Part shown: positions 1-8,563 of the stretch, piece after piece
Position numbering within the stretch: the stretch's first letter is position 1
Layout of the letters: each line of letters opens with the position of its first letter
Assembly (NCBI RefSeq): GCF_004364125.1
Contig: NZ_SNZV01000001.1
Span: forward strand, 496,001 to 560,000
Reading direction: 5' to 3'
DNA from: Sphingobacterium paludis
GTDB taxonomy: Bacteria > Bacteroidota > Bacteroidia > Sphingobacteriales > Sphingobacteriaceae
Length of the DNA: 64,000 nt
Program-made: the position numbers and the translations under genes
The notes under the pieces: generated by a model
What the model was told of the DNA's origin: nothing
What the model saw: the letters and a program-made list of their open reading frames with translations, nothing else
Databases searched by the model: none

Positions 1-233
1 GTTTTTGTAAATTCCGCTACGGAACAACCGCAAGAAGGTTTCACCTCTGCAATAATAATCGGAGCATCACCAGAATTCGTAAATTTAAAATCATAAGATG
101 CCGGCTTATTCTGCGGAATGGTTCCGTAATCGTGGGTTTCTTTTTCAAAACTAAATTCACCGATAGCAAGTGTCATCGATGTAAATCCGATTACAGCAAC
201 AAATACGGCTAATATACTTAATGTCTTCTTCAT
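1..233 (-). CDS. DUF1573 domain protein (3' part cut off by window edge)
   Basis: Reading the minus strand from an ATG at 231-233 gives a secreted protein that starts MKKTLSILAVFVAVIGF, a clear signal peptide. A short beta-sandwich segment follows with the phrase HDYGTIPQNKPASYDFKFTN and then a Cys-Gly-Cys pair in KPSCGCS. That layout is typical of DUF1573 proteins, which are small exported Bacteroidota proteins of unsettled function. Only about 77 residues are visible because the gene runs off the left edge, so its length and C-terminus are unknown. It is separated from kdsD by about 110 bases and lies on the same strand, but I see no reason to link them functionally. The family call is confident; no role can be assigned. 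Confidence 0.8.
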   Translation of the reverse strand, partial: MKKTLSILAVFVAVIGFTSMTLAIGEFSFEKETHDYGTIPQNKPASYDFKFTNSGDAPIIIAEVKPSCGCSVAEFTK

Positions 234-346
234 CTTCTTATTCCTTTAATACTATCCAAACTAATCAAAATACAAGCCAAAAGTAGTGATTAACATAGCT
301 TTTTATGATTCTTTGCCGGAAATAAACAAAAATATTACATAACATC

Positions 347-1312
347 CTAAATGATACCTTCTTTCAATAAATCTTGGAGATGGACAATTCCCTGGTAGGT
401 GTTGTTTTCCACCACGAGCAGTTGCGATATATTATTTTGTCGCATGTGTTGTAGTGCTTCGACAGCAAGTTCCTCGCGATTGATTGTCTTGGGGGATTTT
501 GTCATAATGTCCAGCGCTGTCAAGCCCGTTAAGTCCTCGTATTTTTCCAACATGCGCCGAATATCACCATCCGTTACAATACCGATGATGTTGCCCTGAT
601 CGATGACCGCAGTAGCACCCAGCCTGAATTTTGTGATCGTGACAATCACTTCTCGGATATTTGCCTCAGGGGCGAGGAAGGGCTTTCCGTTATGGTCAGA
701 AAGGTCTGCAACCCGCAGATAAAGCTGCTTGCCCAGTGCGCCGCCGGGGTGGTATTTAGCAAAGTCGCGATCTGAAAACTGCCTGCAGGTTTGTAAGCAA
801 ACGGCCAATGCATCGCCCATGGCAAGTTGAGCCGTGGTACTGGTTGTTGGCGCTAAGTTATTGGGGCAAGCTTCCCGCTCGACGGAAGTGTCAAGTATGT
901 AGTCGGCTTTTTGTGCAAGGAACGAATTCAAGTTGCCTACCATGGCTACCAAGGTGTTGCCCGTTTGCTTTAAGAAGGGAACCAGCACTTTAATTTCTGG
1001 CGTATTGCCACTTTTGGAGAGGGCAATAATCAAGTCGTTTTTTTGAATAATTCCAAGATCACCGTGGATGGCATCCGCGGCATGCATAAAGATGGAGGGG
1101 GTGCCCGTTGAATTAAACGTTGCAACCATTTTTTGCGCTATAATAGCACTTTTTCCGATGCCGGTCACGATGACTCTGCCCTGCATATGGAGGATGGTAT
1201 TCGTCACATCAACGAAGTCTTGATCGATCGTATCTATTAGTTTTTGAATAGCTGTGGCCTCTAAGGCAAGCGTGTCCACAGCCGTCTTTTTGATGTCTAT
1301 GTTGTGTATCAC
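347..1312 (-). CDS. kdsD: Arabinose-5-phosphate isomerase (KpsF/GutQ type)
   Basis: Converts ribulose-5-phosphate to arabinose-5-phosphate, the first step of Kdo synthesis for the lipopolysaccharide inner core. The 321-residue protein has an N-terminal SIS sugar-isomerase domain, with the GRVIVTGIGKSAIIAQK segment near residues 45-62 and an ADAIHGDLG segment near 82, followed by two CBS domains in the last 115 residues. Length and order match KdsD/KpsF/GutQ. The start is the ATG at 1312, which gives a full-length family protein. It is divergent from recQ, with kdsA just beyond, so two Kdo enzymes flank recQ. I see nothing missing or odd. GutQ is an alternative name for the same activity in sugar-alcohol operons, but the kdsA neighbour favours KdsD. 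Confidence 0.93.
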   Translation of the reverse strand: MIHNIDIKKTAVDTLALEATAIQKLIDTIDQDFVDVTNTILHMQGRVIVTGIGKSAIIAQKMVATFNSTGTPSIFMHAADAIHGDLGIIQKNDLIIALSKSGNTPEIKVLVPFLKQTGNTLVAMVGNLNSFLAQKADYILDTSVEREACPNNLAPTTSTTAQLAMGDALAVCLQTCRQFSDRDFAKYHPGGALGKQLYLRVADLSDHNGKPFLAPEANIREVIVTITKFRLGATAVIDQGNIIGIVTDGDIRRMLEKYEDLTGLTALDIMTKSPKTINREELAVEALQHMRQNNISQLLVVENNTYQGIVHLQDLLKEGII

Positions 1313-1409
1313 AGAAAAAATATCTAATTTTATATTACGAAACTACAAAAGTAAGTTATTTAAGACGCATTAAAGTCACAGGTCCATCTAATTTTTTGTG
1401 CTACAGTCA

Positions 1410-3599
1410 ATGGAAATAGAAAAATCACTATTTGACAATTTACAGGAATTTTTCGGCTTCGATACATTCAAAGGGGATCAGGAAGCTATTATAACGAATA
1501 TCCTGAATAAGAAAGATACGTTCGTTATTATGCCTACGGGGGGAGGAAAGTCAATCTGTTATCAACTGCCTGCTCTGATGAGCGAGGGGACAGCGGTTGT
1601 CATTTCCCCACTGATTGCTTTGATGAAAAATCAGGTCGATCAGATGCGGGCGTTCGGCGGCAATGAAAGTATTGCCCATTTTTTGAATTCCTCATTGAAT
1701 AAGAGTGAAATTTCGAAAGTGAGACAAGACGTGACTGATGGAAAAACCAAGTTACTTTATGTGGCACCAGAGTCGTTGGCGAAAGAAGAAAATACGCAGT
1801 TCCTCCGACAAATCAAAGTGTCATTTGTAGCGGTAGATGAAGCACATTGTATCTCCGAATGGGGGCATGACTTCCGCCCGGAGTACCGAAAAATAAGACA
1901 GGTTATCAACGGTATTGGCGATGGTATTCCAATCATTGCACTAACTGCTACAGCTACACCAAAGGTTCAATCTGATATTCGTAAGAACTTGCAGATGAAC
2001 GACGCTACTCTCTTTAAATCATCGTTCAATCGCTCGAATTTGTATTACGAGGTTCGCACGAAGAAAAACGTCGTGAAAGAGATTGTGAAGTTTATCCGGC
2101 TGAATGTTGGAAAAACGGGTATCATCTATTGCTTAAGCCGAAAAAAGGTAGAAGAGATTGCCGAAGTTTTAAATATCAACGGAATAAAGGCTTTACCCTA
2201 CCATGCGGGATTGGATGCCAAAACGCGTGCCGATACGCAGGATAAGTTCTTGATGGAAGATGTGCAGGTTATTGTAGCCACCATCGCTTTCGGTATGGGC
2301 ATCGACAAGCCAGACGTACGCTATGTGATCCACCATGATATCCCGAAATCTATGGAAGGCTACTACCAGGAAACAGGTCGTGCAGGTAGAGATGGCGGCG
2401 AGGGCTATTGTCTAGCTTTTTATGCGGAGAAAGACGTCGAAAAGCTCACGAAGTTTATGAAGGATAAACCGGTGTCGGAGCGTGAGATCGGAACGCAAAT
2501 CCTGAAAGAGGTCATCGACTATTCCGAATCTTCGGTATGTCGCCGGAAGCAGATTTTGCATTACTTCGGCGAACAGTTTGACGAGACCGGTTGTAACAAT
2601 ATGTGCGACAATTGCCGTACAGAAAAGACCTACTTCGATGCCGAAAAGTCCTTGCTGGAAGTTTTAGGCTTTTTGAAAGAACAGGGCGATAAGTTTGACG
2701 ATCATCACATCATCAATGTGATGATTGGACAGAATAACCAGCCCATATCCTCCTATAAACACGATACCCACCCCTTATTCGGTAAAGGCAAAGAGCTGGG
2801 GATTACCTACTGGAAGTCGTTGATCCGGCAGGCCGAATTGAATGGTTTTATCAAAAAAGATATCGATCACTATGGCTTGCTTATCTTGACGGAAAGTGGT
2901 CGTAAATACTTGGCAAACCCATATGCTTTGAAATTTATCCTGAACCGTCCGATGGAAAAATCGGACGAAGATTTGGGCGATGATGTAGGAGGCGCTGCAG
3001 GAGCACTTGATCTGGAACTGCTTAACATGTTGAAGGAGTTGCGGAAAAAGCTGGCTAAGCAAAAATCACTGCCCCCGTTTGTCATCTTTCAGGACCCCTC
3101 CCTGGATGAGATGTGTACGCACTATCCGGTAAGCTTGGAAGAGCTGAAACAAATACAAGGCGTTGGCGCCGGTAAGGCCACTAAGTTTGGTGCTGCATTT
3201 GTCGAACTGATCAAGCAGTATGTGCAGGATAATGACATCGACCGGCCACAGGATTTGGTGGTAAAAAGCGCGGCAAATAAATCGGCACTAAAGGTTTCTA
3301 TTATACAGAATATAGATCGAAAGATCGGACTCGAAGATATCGCATCCGCTAAAGGAATAAGCTATGAAGATCTGCTCAAAGAAGTGGAATCTATTGTGAA
3401 TTCAGGTACAAAACTCAACATCGGGTATTTCGTCGATGAAATGATCGATCGGGATCGGCAAGATGAGGTGTACGATTATTTTCGTACGGCCGAAATCGAT
3501 TCGATAAAAGAGGCGTTGGCAGAACTGGGCGAAGAAGATTACACGTTCGAGGATATACAGCTGATGCGTATAAAATTCATGTCGGAATTAGGAAATTAA
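1410..3599 (+). CDS. recQ: ATP-dependent DNA helicase RecQ
   Basis: Superfamily 2 3'-5' DNA helicase for recombination and replication-fork repair in the cytoplasm. Visible motifs are Walker A (PTGGGKS near residue 42), the DEAH box (VDEAHCISEWGHDF near 145), the motif VI region QETGRAGRDG, and a zinc-binding cysteine cluster with CRRKQILHYF and CNNMCDNC. A winged-helix region and an HRDC domain (LPPFVIFQDPSLDEM and QGVGAGKA) follow. At 729 residues it is longer than E. coli RecQ (about 610) because of a C-terminal extension, as in many Bacteroidota RecQ proteins. A GTG at 1398 is in frame, but the ATG at 1410 gives the expected N-terminus and is preferred. kdsA follows after 17 bases, so the two are probably co-transcribed. 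Confidence 0.95.
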   Translation: MEIEKSLFDNLQEFFGFDTFKGDQEAIITNILNKKDTFVIMPTGGGKSICYQLPALMSEGTAVVISPLIALMKNQVDQMRAFGGNESIAHFLNSSLNKSEISKVRQDVTDGKTKLLYVAPESLAKEENTQFLRQIKVSFVAVDEAHCISEWGHDFRPEYRKIRQVINGIGDGIPIIALTATATPKVQSDIRKNLQMNDATLFKSSFNRSNLYYEVRTKKNVVKEIVKFIRLNVGKTGIIYCLSRKKVEEIAEVLNINGIKALPYHAGLDAKTRADTQDKFLMEDVQVIVATIAFGMGIDKPDVRYVIHHDIPKSMEGYYQETGRAGRDGGEGYCLAFYAEKDVEKLTKFMKDKPVSEREIGTQILKEVIDYSESSVCRRKQILHYFGEQFDETGCNNMCDNCRTEKTYFDAEKSLLEVLGFLKEQGDKFDDHHIINVMIGQNNQPISSYKHDTHPLFGKGKELGITYWKSLIRQAELNGFIKKDIDHYGLLILTESGRKYLANPYALKFILNRPMEKSDEDLGDDVGGAAGALDLELLNMLKELRKKLAKQKSLPPFVIFQDPSLDEMCTHYPVSLEELKQIQGVGAGKATKFGAAFVELIKQYVQDNDIDRPQDLVVKSAANKSALKVSIIQNIDRKIGLEDIASAKGISYEDLLKEVESIVNSGTKLNIGYFVDEMIDRDRQDEVYDYFRTAEIDSIKEALAELGEEDYTFEDIQLMRIKFMSELGN

Positions 3600-3616
3600 T
3601 CACCATTAAACACACT

Positions 3617-4432
3617 ATGATTCAAGATTATTTACCAGGCATAAAAAATGGCGGCTCACTGCAATTTTTCTTGATGGCTGGTCCGTGCGCTATTGAAGGA
3701 GAGGATATTGCCTTGCGTATTGCAGAGCGCATTGTTACGATAACCGATAAGTACAGCATTCCATATATTTTCAAAGGCTCTTACCGTAAAGCCAATCGCT
3801 CGCGTGTTGATTCCTTTACCGGGATTGGCGATGAGAAAGCGCTGAAAGTATTGGAGAAGGTCGGAAAGACATTTGGCGTGCCTACCGTTACCGATATTCA
3901 TGAGAGTCACGAGGCGGCAATGGCAGCAGCCTATGTCGACGTGTTGCAGATACCCGCCTTCCTTTGTCGGCAAACGGATCTTTTGGTGGCTGCGGCGCAA
4001 ACTGGTAAAGTCGTCAATATCAAGAAAGGACAGTTCCTTTCGGCTGCTTCTATGCAGTTTGCCGTCGATAAAGTCAAGGATTCTGGTAACGATAAGGTTT
4101 GTTTAACAGATCGCGGTAATTCATTTGGTTATCAGGATCTTATCGTAGATTATCGTGGCATTCCGGAAATGCGTGCTTTCCAAGTGCCTACTATTATGGA
4201 CTGCACGCACTCGCTGCAACAGCCTAATCAAACATCGGGCGTAACAGGTGGTAAGCCGGCCCTAATTGAAACTATTGCCAAAGCAGCTATCGCGGTCGGG
4301 GCAGATGGTTTATTTATCGAAACACATCCAGATCCCGCGCAAGCAAAATCAGATGGTGCTAATATGCTGCATTTGGATCTTTTAGAAGGTTTGATCGAAA
4401 AGTTGGTGCGCGTGCGCGAAGCCATATTATAG
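3617..4432 (+). CDS. kdsA: 3-deoxy-8-phosphooctulonate synthase
   Basis: Condenses arabinose-5-phosphate with phosphoenolpyruvate to Kdo-8-phosphate, the step after KdsD in lipopolysaccharide core synthesis. The 271-residue TIM-barrel protein shows the family signatures AGPCAIEG near residue 22, FKGSYRKANRSR near 55, a KKGQFLSAA segment and a TDRGNSFGYQ segment. The C-terminus has ETHPDPAQAKSDGANMLHL. Length is normal for KdsA. The gene starts 17 bases after recQ and ends before a long perfect hairpin, so recQ and kdsA probably form one transcript. The related DAHP synthase is excluded by the Kdo8P-type substrate motifs. Confidence 0.96.
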   Translation: MIQDYLPGIKNGGSLQFFLMAGPCAIEGEDIALRIAERIVTITDKYSIPYIFKGSYRKANRSRVDSFTGIGDEKALKVLEKVGKTFGVPTVTDIHESHEAAMAAAYVDVLQIPAFLCRQTDLLVAAAQTGKVVNIKKGQFLSAASMQFAVDKVKDSGNDKVCLTDRGNSFGYQDLIVDYRGIPEMRAFQVPTIMDCTHSLQQPNQTSGVTGGKPALIETIAKAAIAVGADGLFIETHPDPAQAKSDGANMLHLDLLEGLIEKLVRVREAIL

Positions 4433-4448
4433 TATACAGGACAACGTG

Positions 4449-4492
4449 ATGCTGTCTTGCTGACGCGCGCTATGTGCGCAGCAAGACAGCAT
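4449..4492. terminator. Long perfect hairpin between convergent genes
   Basis: Two 14-base arms, 4449-4462 and 4479-4492, are perfectly complementary around a 16-base GC-rich loop. It lies between kdsA (plus) and the DoxX-like gene (minus), so it can end both transcripts. There is no T-run on either side, which is unusual for an intrinsic terminator. It may act as a 3' RNA-stabilising stem or need a factor. Confidence 0.6.
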
Positions 4493-4510
4493 GGATAGTG
4501 ACAATACGTA

Positions 4511-4984
4511 TCATTTCATTTTCGACGGAAAGCTATCCGTGCCCACGGTGGTTTTAATTTCCGTTCGCTTTCGCCAGCTAATGGCCCCCATACTCCACAG
4601 CGCCCATAAAATCAATACTGGCTGAAAAAAGAGCCTTAATAAGCGCGCAGCCTCTGTATTGAGCCCAAATCCATCCCGTTCGTTCACATACTGTGCGATA
4701 TTGCCAGGAAACACAGCAATAAAAAACAGCGCAAGCAGCCAAGGGACAGCTTGATACCGATGTCCCCAAAGAATAACCAGCAGGCCTAAGCCGATCTCTA
4801 CCACGCCGGAGAGAAGTACCACAAGATCTTTATCCAACGGAACCCAGTCAGGGACCTGCGCCTGGAACGTTGTGCGGGCAAAGCTAAGATGCCCAATACC
4901 GGCAAATAGCAGGAATAATCCGAGTATGATACGCGCAGTTTGCTGTGCGTTGCTTAGCTTGTTCTGATGGGATGAGTGATGCAT
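4511..4984 (-). CDS. DoxX-like small integral membrane protein
   Basis: A 157-residue inner-membrane protein with about four hydrophobic helices. After a polar N-terminus come ARIILGLFLLFAGIGHLSF, then LVVLLSGVVEIGLGLLVIL, then a WLLALFFIAVFPGNIAQY segment and a last helix before a basic tail. The pattern of four helices with GIGH after the first is typical of DoxX/MauE-like membrane proteins. Their biochemical role is usually unknown and the name does not imply oxidase activity here. The start is the ATG at 4984. The gene is convergent with kdsA and isolated, with no partner oxidoreductase beside it, so context gives no function. The fold-level call is good; the function is unknown. Confidence 0.72.
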   Translation of the reverse strand: MHHSSHQNKLSNAQQTARIILGLFLLFAGIGHLSFARTTFQAQVPDWVPLDKDLVVLLSGVVEIGLGLLVILWGHRYQAVPWLLALFFIAVFPGNIAQYVNERDGFGLNTEAARLLRLFFQPVLILWALWSMGAISWRKRTEIKTTVGTDSFPSKMK

Positions 4985-5193
4985 AGTGCTGCTACTTTTT
5001 AGTAGAACGAAAGCGCTGCGTGTAAGTTTGTTTTTTTTGTTGGATAGCTTGCTCGCTCATCGTACTCTTGGCCTGAGCACTTCAATCTATTGACCATTAT
5101 GGGCAGTCTAGGTAAGTCTTTTATGATAATTAAAAACTAAAATGAGGCTTGAACGTGTTATAGGGAAACATGTAAATCACTCTGTAAAACACT

Positions 5194-6714
5194 ATGGCAA
5201 TTATTGGAGAAATTATAAAGCGGGCAATTAACGTTAATGGTTTAATCAGCAAAGATCCATCGCCGGTGGAGGCGCAAGAGGCGGTGCTACTCGGCATGCT
5301 GGCCAACGCCAAGCACACCGCATTTGGCCGGCATTACCATTTCGAGCGCATGCTTGCTGCGGAGAATCCGATTACGGCGTTTCAGCATGGCGTGCCGATT
5401 TTCGATTACGATAAGTTGTATGAAGAGTGGTGGCACTATCTGGAGGATGGCCACGAGAACGTAACCTGGCCGGGCGGACAACGCTATTTCGCGATGAGCA
5501 GCGGTACGACCAGCAACAGCAAAGCTATACCTGTTACAGACGATATGTTGGATGCCATCAAAAAAGCCGGCATACAGCAAATTCTGAGTCTGAAAAATTT
5601 TGATCTGCCAGCTGACTTTTTTGAAAAAGATATCATGATGTTAGGAAGCAGTACGGAGCTAAAGGAACGAAAGGGTTTTCTAGCGGGCGAAATCAGCGGT
5701 ATCTCAGCAGCTAACTTGCCCTTGTGGTTCCGGAAATTTTATAAGCCCGGCAAAAAAATCGCGGCCAGCAAAGATTGGGATGAGCGGGTGGCGCGCATTG
5801 CCAAGTCAGCGCATAAATGGGATGTAGGCAGTATGTCGGGCATTCCGTCTTGGTCCGAGTTGTTGCTCAAAGAGATTGTCAGGTTAAATAAGGTGGATAC
5901 TATCCATGACCTTTGGCCAAACCTCCAGGTCTATACGACCGGTGGGGTCGCTTTCGGACCCTACAAGAAGAGCTTTGAGAAGCTCTTTGCTCGCCCCGTC
6001 ACGTATATTGATACCTACTTGGCATCGGAGGGCTACTTGGCGACGCAAAAACGCCCCGACACGGATGCTATGGCCCTCATTGTAGACAACGGTATTTTCT
6101 TTGAATTTGTGCCATTTGAAGAAGCGAATATGGATGATTCGGGCCGGGTTAGGCAGGACGCTCGGGTTTTGACGCTCGCCGATGTGGAAGAACATGTGGA
6201 ATATGTATTGCTGATCAGTACGGTATCCGGTGCGTGGCGATATATGATTGGCGATACCGTCATCGTCAAGGACAAGGAGCGAGCGGAAATCATTATCAGC
6301 GGGCGTACCAAGCATTTCCTAAATGTGGTCGGCGAACAGCTATCCGTGCATCAGATGAATGCGGCCATTCAAAAGATGCAGGATAAGTTTCAAGTGCAGA
6401 TCAAGGAGTTTGTTGTTGCAACCGTTCAGCGTGAAGGGAAAAAGCTTAATACATGGTATATTGGCGCTGACCAGGACTGTCCGAATGCGGAGATGCGTGA
6501 CTTCTTGGATCAGGAGCTGCAGGCGAGCAATAAAAATTTCAAAGTTGCCCGCAACCAGGCGCTCGATGGTATGGAGCTTCACGTCGTTCCGACCACGTAT
6601 TTTCACGAATGGAGTAATCAACATAAGAAAATGGGCGGACAGGCTAAAATTCCTAGAGTGATGAATCAGGAAGATTTTGAGGCTTTTGAGGCGTATATTG
6701 CTGGTCTAAGATAG
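5194..6714 (+). CDS. GH3 auxin-responsive-promoter family protein (acyl-adenylating enzyme)
   Basis: A 506-residue protein of the GH3 branch of the adenylate-forming (ANL) superfamily. In plants these enzymes activate acyl acids with ATP and attach amino acids; bacterial homologues are mostly uncharacterised. The ATP-binding motif SSGTTSNSKAIPVT is visible near residue 108, a central TYLASEGYLATQ segment corresponds to the family's acyl-site region, and GAWRYMIGDTV followed by ISGRTKHFLNVVGEQLS gives the adenylate-forming C-terminal signatures. Length fits the bacterial family (about 500). The start ATG at 5194 is the first in frame. It stands alone between minus-strand genes and is followed by a terminator hairpin. 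Family call strong, substrate unknown. Confidence 0.88.
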   Translation: MAIIGEIIKRAINVNGLISKDPSPVEAQEAVLLGMLANAKHTAFGRHYHFERMLAAENPITAFQHGVPIFDYDKLYEEWWHYLEDGHENVTWPGGQRYFAMSSGTTSNSKAIPVTDDMLDAIKKAGIQQILSLKNFDLPADFFEKDIMMLGSSTELKERKGFLAGEISGISAANLPLWFRKFYKPGKKIAASKDWDERVARIAKSAHKWDVGSMSGIPSWSELLLKEIVRLNKVDTIHDLWPNLQVYTTGGVAFGPYKKSFEKLFARPVTYIDTYLASEGYLATQKRPDTDAMALIVDNGIFFEFVPFEEANMDDSGRVRQDARVLTLADVEEHVEYVLLISTVSGAWRYMIGDTVIVKDKERAEIIISGRTKHFLNVVGEQLSVHQMNAAIQKMQDKFQVQIKEFVVATVQREGKKLNTWYIGADQDCPNAEMRDFLDQELQASNKNFKVARNQALDGMELHVVPTTYFHEWSNQHKKMGGQAKIPRVMNQEDFEAFEAYIAGLR

Positions 6715-6797
6715 CCACGTAATTTGTTGGGGTGACATCGGTGGAAAAGGCGCAACATGGGGGAAATGCGTTTTGTAATGATACACGTTAAAATGAT

Positions 6798-6842
6798 CCG
6801 CAGCTTCAAATTTCACAACAAAAATGGAAGCTGCGGAGTTTT
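6798..6842 (+). terminator. Intrinsic terminator of the GH3 gene
   Basis: Ten-base arms at 6798-6807 (CCGCAGCTTC) and 6827-6836 (GAAGCTGCGG) are perfectly complementary and are followed by a short T-run. The position about 85 bases after the GH3 stop codon fits a terminator for that gene. Confidence 0.75.
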
Positions 6843-6849
6843 AATGCGG

Positions 6850-7203
6850 CTAAAGCTCATCTTTGCCGGTTCGTCTGTCGACGACAATGGTCTCACCCGT
6901 CGGCTTTAAGTCCTGCTGATCTAATGTCGCTTCCGGGTCTTCGTCCTCTTGATGTAAGGGTTCATTATCCTCCAACTCCTCAACATCAGGATTCTCTCGC
7001 TCCAAAGGATCGACGTCCGGTTGCATAGGGGGGATGTTTTCCACCTCATCGCCTTCCTCGGGAAATTTATCAGCCTCATCAGGCTCCGGCGTGTTTCCGT
7101 GATCATCCTCATTGGGTTCGGGATGGGTAAATGCCGGCGGCGTATGGCCTACGTGAATTAGCGCAAGGCTAATGAACATATTGGATTCCTTTACGTTTCT
7201 CAT
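6850..7203 (-). CDS. Acidic, proline-rich low-complexity protein, unknown function
   Basis: Encodes 117 residues. The first 24 or so are weakly hydrophobic (MFISLALIHVGHTPP), and the rest is almost entirely Glu, Asp and Pro with repeated PEPxE and DPE patterns, ending in a short basic tail (VVDRRTGKDEL). I do not recognise a domain; it is probably disordered. Support for a real gene comes from a strong Shine-Dalgarno sequence AGGAGG (complement of 7210-7215) six bases before the ATG at 7203, which is rare in this phylum. An ATG eight codons later is a less likely start. The gene is convergent with the GH3 gene, whose terminator lies just beyond its stop codon. Low-complexity coding can arise by chance, so confidence is moderate. 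Confidence 0.6.
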   Translation of the reverse strand: MRNVKESNMFISLALIHVGHTPPAFTHPEPNEDDHGNTPEPDEADKFPEEGDEVENIPPMQPDVDPLERENPDVEELEDNEPLHQEDEDPEATLDQQDLKPTGETIVVDRRTGKDEL

Positions 7204-7388
7204 TTTTTTCCTCCTGGTTTCTTTAAGAACCCGCGTATCCCGAATTCGTTCAATAACGCGTAACGGTGCCTGGCAGGGATACCTCAGGCTTATCCTTGGC
7301 CCTCAGCCATGGCGAATATGCAGGCCATAGCATTGCCCATATTTCTATCTCCAACTTTTTCACTTACTTTGTTAAAAAGACGAACGTT

Positions 7389-7742
7389 ATGAAAAATGTA
7401 GAGCGTGTTTACAAAATGTCCTTTGCTAGTGTTTATCCCCATTACGTGCAAAAGGCAGAGAGAAAAGGACGAACGAAAGCGGAGGTAGATGAAATCATAT
7501 TTTGGCTGACGGGGTATGATCATAAGGCCTTGCAAGGTATTCTCGATAATAAAACTGATTTTGAAAAATTCTTTACTGACGCCCCGGCAATGCATCCGAA
7601 TGTACAGCAAATAACCGGTGTGATCTGTGGTTACCGTGTAGAAGATATCGAAGACCCAATTATGCAAAAAGTTCGCTATTTGGATAAGCTGATTGATGAA
7701 TTGGCAAAGGGAAAGTCTATGGATAAAATACGTAGGAAATAG
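7389..7742 (+). CDS. DUF2200 family protein
   Basis: A 117-residue cytosolic protein that begins [20 protein letters not shown] and contains [23 protein letters not shown], the diagnostic phrases of DUF2200. The rest matches the family: a short helix, [24 protein letters not shown] and a final [18 protein letters not shown] helix. Function is unknown in the family. An in-frame ATG at 7266 would add 41 residues that do not fit the family and run through intergenic sequence, so the ATG at 7389 is chosen. It stands alone, with no operon partner. Confidence 0.9.
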   Translation: MKNVERVYKMSFASVYPHYVQKAERKGRTKAEVDEIIFWLTGYDHKALQGILDNKTDFEKFFTDAPAMHPNVQQITGVICGYRVEDIEDPIMQKVRYLDKLIDELAKGKSMDKIRRK

Positions 7743-7907
7743 CCTAAATAATTCAAAAGTATCGTCCTTTTATCACAACTATACATAGGGATTAAAGTTT
7801 TTTTTTGTTGGTATTTGTAAATATTTTATTGATATTGAAAACCAATGCAATTATAGGCGAATTTTCTATGTTGGCAGTTTAATATTTTGTTAACAGCGAG
7901 TTGTGTA

Positions 7908-8480
7908 ATGGATTATGTTAAAATAGACGATACTGAACTGATGGCTCTTCTGAAAAAAGGAGACCATACCGCTTATTTGGAGATTTACGACCGCTACAAA
8001 ACCGCTCTTCAAAGCCACGCTTGGAAAAAACTTGGGCAAGCGCAAGACGTGCAAGATGTTATTCAGGAGCTCTTTACAGAGCTTTGGGTAAGGCGAGATG
8101 CGCTAACGCTTACTACGGGCTTGGCCAATTACCTGTACACCGCCGTCAGAAACAGATCCCTCAATCTTATCTACAAACGAAAAAAGGAGAATTCCTATTT
8201 ATCCTCCTTAAATGAATTTATTCAAGAGGGGCATGACCTCATTGATTTACAGCTTCGTGAGAAGGAATTACGTGCCACCATACAACAAGAAGTAGATCGG
8301 CTTCCTCCGCGGATGAAGGAAGTGTTCACCCTATGTAGAGAGAAGGGGCTGTCGCATAAGGAAGTTGCCGCACATCTCGGTACTTCCGAGCATACCGTTG
8401 CCAAGCAGATGACTAATGTATTAAAGATTTTGCGTAAGAAATTGGGCTCTCTGTATTTCCTGCTATTTCTGCTCTATTAA
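7908..8480 (+). CDS. ECF-type RNA polymerase sigma factor of the PUL
   Basis: A 190-residue sigma-70 factor with only regions 2 and 4, the extracytoplasmic-function layout. Region 2 covers about residues 20-90 (YLEIYDRYKTALQSHAWKKL, VIQELFTELWVRRD). Region 4 near 125-180 carries the helix-turn-helix LSHKEVAAHLGTSEHTVAKQM. It lies 83 bases before fecR and then susC, the standard sigma/anti-sigma/SusC module, so it very probably activates this PUL when the glycan is bound. The ATG at 7908 starts a family-typical N-terminus; an ATG at 7887 is also in frame and cannot be excluded. A hydrophobic C-terminal tail (LGSLYFLLFLLY) is common in Bacteroidota sigmas of this type. Confidence 0.93.
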   Translation: MDYVKIDDTELMALLKKGDHTAYLEIYDRYKTALQSHAWKKLGQAQDVQDVIQELFTELWVRRDALTLTTGLANYLYTAVRNRSLNLIYKRKKENSYLSSLNEFIQEGHDLIDLQLREKELRATIQQEVDRLPPRMKEVFTLCREKGLSHKEVAAHLGTSEHTVAKQMTNVLKILRKKLGSLYFLLFLLY

Positions 8481-8563
8481 AAAAAATAAGAATACAATAC
8501 TTGTACCATGCGAGTTCCTTGTCTTAGGTATATAGGGGTGCATTACGCAAACCTCGTTAACCA

